45,346 bases of DNA from Akkermansiaceae bacterium (GTDB taxonomy: Bacteria; Verrucomicrobiota; Verrucomicrobiia; Verrucomicrobiales; Akkermansiaceae): the NCBI GenBank assembly GCA_903908495.1, contig CAIVSK010000238.1:1-45346 (forward strand), in the 5' to 3' direction. Position 1 is the first letter of the stretch, and each line of letters begins with the position of its first letter. The position numbers and the translations under genes are program-made. Positions 16,348-25,470 of this stretch are shown piece after piece. The notes beneath the pieces are model-generated. The model did no database searches and was not told the DNA's origin. It saw only the letters and a program-made list of their open reading frames with translations.

Positions 16348-16552
16348 CGAGGTTCCCGGCGGATCCAACCCGTCTCGAAGAAGCCACCGCCCGGAGGCAG
16401 CAGTGGGTGCCGGCATCGAGCCAAAGCGGTGTCGCGCTGGCGCTTGCCACGCGCACTCCACACCTGCGCAGCCAACGTGTGGAGTGCGGCGGGAAGGGGC
16501 GGAGCCCGCCACGCCGCTTTGGCTAAACCGGCAGCGATCCGAGGTTCCCGGC
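16348..16552. repeat. Pair of 13-bp direct repeats flanking the inverted repeat
   Basis: CGAGGTTCCCGGC occurs at 16348-16360 and 16540-16552, on either side of the 106-bp inverted repeat. A third exact copy lies at 34609-34621, upstream of another exoprotein gene. The copies flank the hairpin unequally, so they are not simple target-site duplications. Confidence 0.6.
16419..16524. repeat. 106-bp imperfect inverted repeat (MITE/REP-like)
   Basis: The left arm starts AGCCAAAGCGG and ends GCACTCCACAC (16419-16463). The right arm starts GTGTGGAGTGC and ends CCGCTTTGGCT (16477-16524). The arms match over the outer 11 and inner 11 bases exactly, with several mismatches between. The loop is 13 bases. 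The structure looks like a non-autonomous repeat element inserted upstream of the VWA gene. Confidence 0.75.
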
Positions 16553-16665
16553 AGCCGCAAGCCGTCGGCGCAGACCCGGCCCCGCGCCTGGAGACGGTCC
16601 TTGCCCCGGCCACCCTGGTCCTGCACTATTTCCTAAGAACCCCCGCTCTGGCGGGTCCCACCACC

Positions 16666-19600
16666 ATGCAGCGAATATTTTTGAAAATTGTCGGACCTGC
16701 AGCGGTCGGCATACTCACGTCGCTTCTCTCGAGCGGGCTGCGGGCCGAGCCGTTGACCCAAACCGGAGACGTCGGGCGCATCGCAGACGCCCAGGGCGTC
16801 ACCAGCGTGCGGGCCAAAGGCGGCTCCCGGTGGTCGCTGGCAGCGCCGGGTTTCCCACTGCAAGCGGGCGACTGGCTGCGCACCGATGCGCGCGGTGCCA
16901 ACGCCCTGCACCTGCGCCTCAACGGCGGCGGCGTGGCAACCCTCGGGCCGGGCACCTTGGTCGAGGTGGCCGATGCGGACTCGCTCACCCTGGTCCGCGG
17001 CGAAATTGAGGCGGCGGCGCTGCCGGGAACCGCCCACAGCCTAGAGATACTGCCGGCACCCGGCCAGCCCCACGCCGTGCGCGACGGCGCGAGGATGATC
17101 CTGCGGCGGGCCGACGCCAAGCCCATCGAAATGATGGAAAAACAACCCGCCTGGCTGCACAGCTTCAAGACCAGCCTAACCACAGAGGCGATGGGCTCGC
17201 TGCTGGCCAAGGTGGACGGCCGCAACACACCGCTGAGCCTCGGCTATCACAAGGTGACGGTGGACATTCGCGACCAGATCGCGCGCACCGTGGTTGAGGA
17301 GTCATTTGTCAACCACACCAACGGCAATTTGGAAGGCGTGTTCTATTTTCCCCTGCCCCAGGACGCGTCGATCTCCGGCTTCGGGATGTGGATCAATGGC
17401 GAACTGGTGGAAGCCGATGTGGTCGAAAAGCAACGCGCTCGGGAGATCTATGAAACGATCCTGCGCGAGCGGCGCGACCCCGGCTTGCTGGAATGGAGTG
17501 GCGGCAATCTGTTCAAGGCGCGCGTGTTTCCCATTCCGCCCAACGCCGAAAAACGCGTCAAAATCACCTACACCCAGGTCTTGCCGCTGCGTCATGGCGT
17601 GTTTCACTACCGCTACGCGCTGCAAAGCGAGATGCTCCGGCTAAACCCACTTCGCGAGTTGACTATCAATGTTAGAGTCAACTCGGCGCTGCCGGTTTCC
17701 TCAATCTCCTGCCCAACCCACACCGCGCGCATTGCCAGGACCGAACATGCGGCACAGGCCGAATTCACCGCGCAGCAATACTCGCCGCAACAAGACTTCG
17801 AGTTGGATGTGGCGGTGGATGCCGCCGCGGCCCCGGTGCTGCTGCTGCCCCACCGCCGCGGCGAGGACGGCTATTTTCTCGCGCTGGTCACCCCGCCCGC
17901 CGACGCGGCCGGGTGGACCCGCGAACTCGTCAGCGACGGCCCGCCGCTGCACCTGGTGATTCTAGCCGATACGTCCGGCTCGATGGACGATGCCGCCCGC
18001 GCCAACCAGGACGCGCTCATCGGCGCCCTGCTCACTTCGTTAGGCGAACGGGATTCCTTCGAGCTGGCCACCTGCGATTGTGAAACGCGCTGGGCCCCGG
18101 TGGATGACGGACCGCCCGATACCGCGCGGGTGGCTGCGGCACGCGGGTTTGTGGCGGCCCGCACCTCGCTGGGCTGGAGTGATTTGGATAGAGCCTTTGC
18201 AACGGTGTGCCAGCGGGTCCGCGCCACGCCCGGCGCCCAGGTCATCTATATTGGCGATGGCATCATCACCAACGGCGACGCCGACCCGGTGGCCTTCGCC
18301 AAGCGCCTGCAACGCCTCGCCGCGAACAGCGGCGCGACGTTCCATGCGGTGGCTCCGACGAGTCGCTACGAACCGGCCGTGCTGAAGGCCATCGCCGCCA
18401 TCGGCGGCGGCTCGCAGCAGCGCATCGGAGGCACGGACACCCCCGCCACGGTCGCGCAACGGTTGTTAGTTCAAATGGCCCGCCCCGGCATCCGAGACCT
18501 GAAGGTGGCCTTCGAGGGCCTGCGCACGGCGCGGGTCTATCCGCAAGAGTTGCCGAACCTGCCCGACGGCGAACAACAAGTCATTCTCGGCCGCTATCTT
18601 CCTGACGGCACCACCCAGTCCGGAAAAATCCTTGTCACCGGCACGCGCGCCGGCAAGCCAGTCACCTACTCCGCACCCGTCGCGCTGGCCGATGCCCAAG
18701 ACGGCAATTCGTTCATCCCCCGCTTGTGGGCCCGCTTGCAACTCGACTCATTGTTAGAACAAGGCACCGGCCCCGCAATCAAGGACGAGATCATCGCTTT
18801 GTCAGAGCAATACAAGATCATGACTCCATATACCTCGTTGCTGGTGTTGGAGAGCGACGCCGACCGCGCGCGCTTCGCAGTCAAGCCGCGCTTTGCCATG
18901 CGCGACGGCGAGCGCTTCTTCGCCCAAGGCCGTGACGACTCCCAACAGGAATTGCTGGCCGCACAAATGCGCGCGGCCGGCTCGTGGCGGACCCACCTGC
19001 GGCGCGGCTATCTGATGGACCTGCAACGCCTCGGCCGCGATTATCTTCCGCAATCCCAGTGGCAACCCGCGGGCGCAGTCGGCGGCTCGTTCGGCTATGC
19101 CCGCAGCACGACGTTCTCCGGCGGCTCGCTGGGGGTGAACCATGGTCTTGTTAACTTCGACCTATCGGGCGATTCCTCCTTTACCGACTCGGCGCGGAGT
19201 GATCTTGCGTTCTCTGACGAGATTGGCGGAAATATCTTGAATTGGAACATGCCAAGCTCCACCCGGGCACCCTCCCAACAATCGGGCGATCAATTCGGCG
19301 AAGAAGACGCGGCGGCCGCCCGGCCGGGCGGCGGCGAAACCGACGCCTTGGAGAAGCCGGAGGCGGAGCGCGAGGATTTTTTCAGCGCCGGCTCGGACGT
19401 TGACGGCTTCGCGGATGACGGCGTGGCTCAGAACATGACCATTTCCAGCAGGCTGCTCAACCGGGCTGAATTTACCGACAACAAACCGTTGGATATTGAC
19501 GGGCGCTGGCAGTTTTCATTTGCGGATAAGAAGCTGGACCTCGACCTGGGGCGGCGCTCGAGGAGCCTCTCGGCGTCGAGTGATTATCGAAGTTCCCCCA

Positions 19601-22600
19601 ACTACGACAGCTATCATTGGCGCAACCGGGTGCAGGACTTGGTGGCGCTCTTTCCGCAGGCCATCGCCAAGGCCGGCCCCACCATGCCGGAGCGCGCCGC
19701 ACCTGCCGAGCCCCATCCATGGCCGGCCGAGGCCGTCGCCCTGGCTGATAGTTTGCGGCGCGCGGACAAGCTCGCGGCTTTGCGCGACGGCGGCGTGTCA
19801 ATCGCGTGCAAGCTCACAACCTATGATGTCCGGCGCAATGAGGTGACCATGGTGACCGGCACCGAGGCATGGCTGTCGGGCCGGGCTTGGGTCGTCAAAT
19901 CGTTTGGCGAGCGCCAGGACACCCGAATCGAGTGGTGGACGGAAGATACCAAGCGCGGACGCATGGCTCTGGCACTGGGCCTCGGCCGCACCCGCCCGCA
20001 AATCCCCAACGAGGACCGCAGCGACTACCCGGCATTCCTAACAGACTCATCACAGCTGTCGCTGGCCGGCTCGCAACGCCACCTGCGGGCGAGCGTCAAG
20101 CCGGCCGCGGCGGAACGCACGGTCGTCTTGGAATTGGCGGATCCCAACGATGGCGGCAGCCGCAGCCGCTACCTCATCGACACCGCGCGGCATGCGCTGC
20201 TGGAAGTGACCCACAGCAAGGACGGCAAAGTGACGTCCTCCGAGGTGTTCGCCGAGTTTGTGGAAGTGGCCGGCTGTTGGTGGGCGCAGCGGGCCGAGTC
20301 CCGCAATGCCGGGGGCAAACCCACGGTGGTGACGGAAATGCGGGTGGCGGCCCGCAACGACGGCGAATTTCTCGCCGGCTTCGACGCCCTGGTCAAGCCG
20401 CGCGAACAAGTGCTCTTTATTGACGGTGAACTGCCCACCACCAACGCCGCGAAACTGGCGGACCTAACCGGCAAGCAATCCTTCGAGGGGGCATTTTCAT
20501 TGCTCAATCATTTTGCCGAAACCCAACAATGGGAGCGGGCCAACACCCAGTTCGAGGCACTGCGCAAACACGCCGCCGGCAAACCCGGATTGGCCGCGTT
20601 GGAAACCCGCCTGCTCACCATGCAACGCCGCAACGACGAGGCCCGCCTGCGTATCCTGGATGCCGCCAGGACGCTGGCGGCCACCCCGCGCGACCACGAG
20701 TTGTTCCTCGCCGAGCGACTGCGCAGCGAGGCGATGCCGGTGGCCAGTGCCGCGGAACAGCACGAGTTGTTGCAACTGCTCAAGCCGACCTACCAGCGCG
20801 CGACCCAACATTTATTCGCCATGCGGGATTGGAACCAAGCGCTGGTGGCCAGCTATCAGGGCCTCAACCGCCTCCCCGAAGCGGTGGACTTGGCCGCTAC
20901 CCTCGCCCGCGACTATGCCTGGGACCCCAACGCGCAAACTCAATACGCCAATCTGCTCGCCAACTCGGGCGACGACGAAGCCGGCCTGGGATGGCTCAAT
21001 GCACTCATTGCCAACCCGGACCAGCGGTGGCTTGCCGCCGAGATCGCCAGCTTCAGACTCAGTTATATCAATCTGGCTGAATCACACAACCGCCTCAACG
21101 ACGTCCTGCGGGCCACCGAGGCCTGGCTGCTGGACCAGCGCGACGAGACCAGTGGCACCGCTCCCCTCACCCGTTGGCTCTCCGCCATGATCCGGCTGGG
21201 CAAGACCGACGAGGCCTACGCGACAATCGACGCCTGGCTCGCCGAGGGTGCCGCACGCAAAGGCGCAGCCTTCGACACGCCGACCCGCAATCGCCTGGTT
21301 GCCGCCATCGAAGTGTTGACCGGCCGTGCCCAGGGCGTGCAACCCAATGACATCCCGGAACGCTTCCATCGCGGCCTGGCCAAGGTCGTGCGCAAGTTCG
21401 CCCTTTCGGCCAAGGACGCCGCCATCGCCGAATCGATCATGAACGACTATCGCTTCACCCGCACGGAAGCAGTTAGAAACCTGCGCAAACATTTCACCGA
21501 TGTCCTGGAAAAACGCGCGGCGACGCTGGAACTTGCGGCGGTCAATCGGTTGTTGGGTTGGGTCGGAGCCAACGACCCGGCGGTGGCGACGGAAGTCTGG
21601 GAATCGGTGGCACGCGCTCTAACCGCGAAATGGGAGCGCGAGCGCGACCCGCAAAATCGTGATGCGCTGGCCGGCCCCGTTGGGAATATTCTATCCGCTC
21701 ACTTGGGTGCCGGCAGGTATTTGGATTTTCTGCGCCGCAGGATGAACGAGGCACCGGAAACGACCCGGGGCCAGTATGCAGGCCGCCTGTTTGAGGCGCT
21801 GCTGCGCCAAGGCTGGTGCGCAGAGTTGGAAGCCGAGGCGTTTGCGCTGCTGCCCACCATCGACTTTGCGCCCGCCCCCAACGATCGCCTGCAAGTGGAG
21901 CACCGGGCCGGCGCGCTGATGCGCTTGAACGACTGGGTGTTGCCCACCCACTGTGCCGCCGCGTGGGAGAAACTCGAGGGCAAGGAGAATCTAACGCGCG
22001 CCGGATTGGCGGCCAAACGCGCCGACTTGCTCGCTGCCGCGCGCCTCGCGTTGCTGGAGCGCCTGACCGCCGAGCTAGCTGACCGCCATGGCGAGGTGGC
22101 GGAGGCGATGCGCGCATGGACCAACTGCGAGCGGCTCTATCTGATGACGCTGCTGCATCAGGATGCCGGAAAAATCGCCGCCGAGTGTTGGGACTACCTC
22201 AACCCGCAGGATCTGTTTGCGGCAACGGCCAAGACCGGGCGCGCCTTGCCGCAGGCCGTCCTGATCGACCGTCACCTGGCAATGCTCGAATCCCTCGCCT
22301 CCCAGCCGCACGCCGATCCAGCGCTGGTCAAACCCTTGCTCGATTGGCTGGCGCGCGGCATCGCAGCGCAGCCTGATGAACCGGTCTGGAAGCACCACCT
22401 GCACCGCTTGCTGGTGCTGCTCGACCGCCCGCCCGAATTGAAAACAGCACTCATCGCCTGGACCCAACAGGAATCCGAGACCCGCAATACGTGGCGCATC
22501 GCCTTGGGCTACCTGCACGCGGAATCGGCCGATATCGCCGAGGCAATTAGGGAATTCGAAGCTGTCGAACAAAATGACGAACTCGGGCCGGCCGAATACC

Positions 22601-25470
22601 GCGCCCTGGCAAATTGGTACCTCGTGCTCAATCGCAAGCCGGACAGCAGCCGCGCCGCAACCGCCCAGTATGCGGCCATGGAGGAATGGGCGCTCACCAA
22701 CCGGATCCAACAGCTAACCTCCAGAATCGAGCGCGGCTTCAACAACGGGACACCCGCGGATTTCGATCCGGCGGTGGTCGACATGTTCCGCGCGATTTTC
22801 CGCAAGGCGCAAAACCCCGGCCAGCATCTCTATCAACTCGGCTCGCTCTATCGCTACACCAGGGATTTCCGCCTGCTCGAATGCCTTCCCGATGGCGTGG
22901 TCGGCAATAGCGCCGGACAAATCTATTCCTTCCTCGGCAGCCTCAACGGCGTGTTGCAGTACGTCAACGACGAGGCCGTTTGCGACCAACTCCTCACCCG
23001 CCTCGACGAAGTGCGCAAGCATGCCAAAACCCGGGTGGACACCCGTGGCCTCGACCTGCTTGAATTGTCAGTCAGACGCCGGGCCGCCGAGGTCCTCAAC
23101 CCACCCGGCCAGCAGGTGCCGCTGGCACTGGCCGCCATGCAGCGCGCCTTTGCCGGAGATTCCTGGCAAATCGGCGAACGCCGCATGCTGGCGCAATGGC
23201 TTGCCGGCTTGGGCACCATCTCGCAGGAACCGCTGGCTGCCGAACAACGCCACGAACTGGAGGCGCTTTATCAGGCAGCAGACAAAGGCACGGCCGAGCG
23301 CATGCACATCGGCGCGCATTGGGCCGCAGTCGTCCGCGGCGGCGGCCAGGGGCAGCAGGCGGTGGATTTATTAGGCTCCGCACTGCAGGAATACCGCAGC
23401 ACCCAGCGCGGCCTGCTGACGCCGGAGGCGCAGGCGCCCTTCGACCAATGGATCGGCTATCAGGAAGCCGACCGCCACTTTGGGTTAGGCGAAAAGGAGA
23501 TTGCCGCCGCGCTGGAAATGAAAGGGCTCGAGTCGATGCGGCAATGGCTGGTGGAGAGGAAATACCGGCTTTATTGCAACGCGCTCGCGGCCGGCGGCGC
23601 GGTATCGCTAGGCGAAGGCCGCGAGCTGTTCGACCGCGCCAGAACCGCACTGGCCGACGAATTGCGCAGCCACCAGGACACCCATCGCGGCCAGTTGTGC
23701 GGAATCCTCATCGAGTTGTATCGCGCCGCGCATTTGCAAGCCAAACTCAGCGGTGTGGCGGCGGACTTGGCCGAATTCGCCGGCGAGCCATTTGATCAAC
23801 GGGTGCCATTCCAAACCCCGAACTATCAGGGCCTGGTACAGCAGTTAGGCTCGGCGCTGAGGGAAACCGCCGGCGACCGCGCGGCCCTCGCCTTCCTCAT
23901 CACCCGCTGCGAGCGCGAGCCGGAATCGTTCACCGCCACCGGCCAGGGCGGTTGGAACCGCTATGGCTATCAGCTGGCGGAGTACCGCTCGAGAATCCCG
24001 GACCTGGGCGGCCTCGAACCGCGCCTCTTGAAACTGGTGCTCACCGAATTGCGCCGCGAGTTGGTGAGCGTAGTCAATTCCAACCGCTACATGTATCACA
24101 AGAACCACGGGTATTTCTGGACCGAGAAACGCGCCGATTTTCTCGCGCAGGCACTCGCCGTGCTGCGGGAAAAACACAAATCCCTGGTGGTGGTGAAACA
24201 CACCGCGGATTACCTCTTCGATGGACTTGATGCGAAAGAAGAGGCGGTCACAGCCCTAACGAGTGCCTACTCCCGCAAACTGCTCGACGAAGCCGGCATC
24301 AGCCAGTTGGCAGCCTTTCTCGAACGCATGAACCGGGATGCGCAAGCCCTGCCATTTCTGGTGGAAGTCGTCGCGATGAATCCCGCCAATGCCGACTACC
24401 GGCGGCGCTTGATCGGCTCGTTAGGCCGGACGGGCCAACCTGACCAGGCGCTGGCAGCGGTGAGCGAGGCGATTACCTACTTCAAGGGCAAGCACGAGTG
24501 GAATGAGACCACGCTCGCGCCGCTGGCTCAGGGTTGCCATGAGGGCGAACTTTGGGCGCGGGGCATCGAGTTATATGACGAACTCATTCCACTGCATCAG
24601 CGCACCCAGCCCAAGCACGGCATCGGCAATGGCACCTTGTCCGGATACTACACGCGCCTCGCCGAGTGCCAGACCGGGCAGGGCAACACCACCAAGGCGG
24701 TCGACGCCGCGGCCGCCGCCATCGTCAACTGGGGCGCGCGCCACGACCAACGCGCCCAGGCATTGGGCACCTTGCGCAAGGTGCTGGAACAAGCCAAGGA
24801 CCTCGACGACTACGTGGCGCTACTCGACCAACAGGTGGCACAAAGCGGGCTGGAAAACCCCGTGCTGCGCAAGGCGCTGGGCGAGGTGCTTATCGCCCGC
24901 AAGCAGTTCCCCAAGGCGATTCTCAATCTGCGGCGGGCGGTGGGCGCCCAGCCCGACGACGGGGAATCCCACAAGTTGCTCGTTTCCGCCTATGACTCCA
25001 TGCCGGACCCCGAAGCGGCGCTGCGCCAGTTGCTAGATGCGCTGCGGCTCTCGCCGCGCAACCTCGAACTGCTCACCGACCTGGCCAACCGCTTCGAGAA
25101 ACTCGGCCGCGCCGACGAGGCGGAACGGGCCCGCACCGGCCTGGCCGAGGCGCTGCCTAACGAAAGCGAAGGCCACGCCATGCTCGCCGCCATCCGCCAA
25201 ACCCAGAACCGCTGGCCGGAAGCCATCGCCGAATGGCAGCGCGTCGCAGCCATCCGCTCGCTCGAACCCACCGGCCTGCTCAACCTGGCCAAGGCCCAGA
25301 CCCATGAAAAACTCTGGAGCGAAGCCATCGCCAGCGCCAAGCAGTTGTTAGCCAAGGAGTGGCCGTCGCGCTTCGGCAACACCCACGCCGAGGCCGCCGC
25401 CATCCTTCAGGCCGCCACTACTGAAACGCGGAAGTCCGGATCTAGCGGAAAATCGCATAAAGAACGATGA
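16666..25470 (+). CDS. Giant exported FecR/VIT/VWA/TPR protein
   Basis: The start at ATG 16666 gives 2934 residues beginning with a signal peptide (MQRIFLKIVGPAAVGILTSL, cleavage near residue 27). Residues 35-120 resemble a FecR domain (GDWLRTDARGANALHLRLNG, then TLGPGTLVEV). Residues about 185-310 are a VIT domain (FVNHTNGNLEGVFYFPLP, then EKQRAREIYE). Residues about 425-600 are a von Willebrand A domain with an intact MIDAS, D435-T-S-G-S439. A low-complexity acidic linker follows. Next comes a region resembling LolA-type lipoprotein-binding folds (TYDVRRNEVTMVTGTEAWLS, later YLIDTARHALLEVTHSKDG). The remaining half is helical, ending in clear TPR units (RKALGEVLIARKQFPKAILN). It is likely a periplasmic or surface scaffold binding metal-dependent ligands; exact role unknown. 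Its last 29 bp overlap the convergent symporter gene. Confidence 0.9.
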   Translation: MQRIFLKIVGPAAVGILTSLLSSGLRAEPLTQTGDVGRIADAQGVTSVRAKGGSRWSLAAPGFPLQAGDWLRTDARGANALHLRLNGGGVATLGPGTLVEVADADSLTLVRGEIEAAALPGTAHSLEILPAPGQPHAVRDGARMILRRADAKPIEMMEKQPAWLHSFKTSLTTEAMGSLLAKVDGRNTPLSLGYHKVTVDIRDQIARTVVEESFVNHTNGNLEGVFYFPLPQDASISGFGMWINGELVEADVVEKQRAREIYETILRERRDPGLLEWSGGNLFKARVFPIPPNAEKRVKITYTQVLPLRHGVFHYRYALQSEMLRLNPLRELTINVRVNSALPVSSISCPTHTARIARTEHAAQAEFTAQQYSPQQDFELDVAVDAAAAPVLLLPHRRGEDGYFLALVTPPADAAGWTRELVSDGPPLHLVILADTSGSMDDAARANQDALIGALLTSLGERDSFELATCDCETRWAPVDDGPPDTARVAAARGFVAARTSLGWSDLDRAFATVCQRVRATPGAQVIYIGDGIITNGDADPVAFAKRLQRLAANSGATFHAVAPTSRYEPAVLKAIAAIGGGSQQRIGGTDTPATVAQRLLVQMARPGIRDLKVAFEGLRTARVYPQELPNLPDGEQQVILGRYLPDGTTQSGKILVTGTRAGKPVTYSAPVALADAQDGNSFIPRLWARLQLDSLLEQGTGPAIKDEIIALSEQYKIMTPYTSLLVLESDADRARFAVKPRFAMRDGERFFAQGRDDSQQELLAAQMRAAGSWRTHLRRGYLMDLQRLGRDYLPQSQWQPAGAVGGSFGYARSTTFSGGSLGVNHGLVNFDLSGDSSFTDSARSDLAFSDEIGGNILNWNMPSSTRAPSQQSGDQFGEEDAAAARPGGGETDALEKPEAEREDFFSAGSDVDGFADDGVAQNMTISSRLLNRAEFTDNKPLDIDGRWQFSFADKKLDLDLGRRSRSLSASSDYRSSPNYDSYHWRNRVQDLVALFPQAIAKAGPTMPERAAPAEPHPWPAEAVALADSLRRADKLAALRDGGVSIACKLTTYDVRRNEVTMVTGTEAWLSGRAWVVKSFGERQDTRIEWWTEDTKRGRMALALGLGRTRPQIPNEDRSDYPAFLTDSSQLSLAGSQRHLRASVKPAAAERTVVLELADPNDGGSRSRYLIDTARHALLEVTHSKDGKVTSSEVFAEFVEVAGCWWAQRAESRNAGGKPTVVTEMRVAARNDGEFLAGFDALVKPREQVLFIDGELPTTNAAKLADLTGKQSFEGAFSLLNHFAETQQWERANTQFEALRKHAAGKPGLAALETRLLTMQRRNDEARLRILDAARTLAATPRDHELFLAERLRSEAMPVASAAEQHELLQLLKPTYQRATQHLFAMRDWNQALVASYQGLNRLPEAVDLAATLARDYAWDPNAQTQYANLLANSGDDEAGLGWLNALIANPDQRWLAAEIASFRLSYINLAESHNRLNDVLRATEAWLLDQRDETSGTAPLTRWLSAMIRLGKTDEAYATIDAWLAEGAARKGAAFDTPTRNRLVAAIEVLTGRAQGVQPNDIPERFHRGLAKVVRKFALSAKDAAIAESIMNDYRFTRTEAVRNLRKHFTDVLEKRAATLELAAVNRLLGWVGANDPAVATEVWESVARALTAKWERERDPQNRDALAGPVGNILSAHLGAGRYLDFLRRRMNEAPETTRGQYAGRLFEALLRQGWCAELEAEAFALLPTIDFAPAPNDRLQVEHRAGALMRLNDWVLPTHCAAAWEKLEGKENLTRAGLAAKRADLLAAARLALLERLTAELADRHGEVAEAMRAWTNCERLYLMTLLHQDAGKIAAECWDYLNPQDLFAATAKTGRALPQAVLIDRHLAMLESLASQPHADPALVKPLLDWLARGIAAQPDEPVWKHHLHRLLVLLDRPPELKTALIAWTQQESETRNTWRIALGYLHAESADIAEAIREFEAVEQNDELGPAEYRALANWYLVLNRKPDSSRAATAQYAAMEEWALTNRIQQLTSRIERGFNNGTPADFDPAVVDMFRAIFRKAQNPGQHLYQLGSLYRYTRDFRLLECLPDGVVGNSAGQIYSFLGSLNGVLQYVNDEAVCDQLLTRLDEVRKHAKTRVDTRGLDLLELSVRRRAAEVLNPPGQQVPLALAAMQRAFAGDSWQIGERRMLAQWLAGLGTISQEPLAAEQRHELEALYQAADKGTAERMHIGAHWAAVVRGGGQGQQAVDLLGSALQEYRSTQRGLLTPEAQAPFDQWIGYQEADRHFGLGEKEIAAALEMKGLESMRQWLVERKYRLYCNALAAGGAVSLGEGRELFDRARTALADELRSHQDTHRGQLCGILIELYRAAHLQAKLSGVAADLAEFAGEPFDQRVPFQTPNYQGLVQQLGSALRETAGDRAALAFLITRCEREPESFTATGQGGWNRYGYQLAEYRSRIPDLGGLEPRLLKLVLTELRRELVSVVNSNRYMYHKNHGYFWTEKRADFLAQALAVLREKHKSLVVVKHTADYLFDGLDAKEEAVTALTSAYSRKLLDEAGISQLAAFLERMNRDAQALPFLVEVVAMNPANADYRRRLIGSLGRTGQPDQALAAVSEAITYFKGKHEWNETTLAPLAQGCHEGELWARGIELYDELIPLHQRTQPKHGIGNGTLSGYYTRLAECQTGQGNTTKAVDAAAAAIVNWGARHDQRAQALGTLRKVLEQAKDLDDYVALLDQQVAQSGLENPVLRKALGEVLIARKQFPKAILNLRRAVGAQPDDGESHKLLVSAYDSMPDPEAALRQLLDALRLSPRNLELLTDLANRFEKLGRADEAERARTGLAEALPNESEGHAMLAAIRQTQNRWPEAIAEWQRVAAIRSLEPTGLLNLAKAQTHEKLWSEAIASAKQLLAKEWPSRFGNTHAEAAAILQAATTETRKSGSSGKSHKER

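Larger units (their letters stand above)
16037..16665. other. Gene-free stretch between two divergent giant genes
   Basis: No convincing gene is visible in these 629 bases. The left third is relatively AT-rich and must hold the promoter of the minus-strand PATR gene. It contains the separated inverted repeat GCCTACCC (16084-16091) and GGGTAGGC (16131-16138). The middle holds a 106-bp inverted repeat flanked by two copies of CGAGGTTCCCGGC. The right end leads to ATG 16666 without a Shine-Dalgarno. An open frame in phase with the FecR/VIT/VWA gene reaches back to 16306, but its translation is arginine- and proline-rich and runs across the repeat, so it is not counted as coding. Confidence 0.6.

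Noticed and set aside
16306..16665. N-terminal extension of the VWA giant by 120 codons
   Set aside because: It reads through the inverted repeat, is rich in Arg and Pro, and would bury the signal peptide that starts at ATG 16666.
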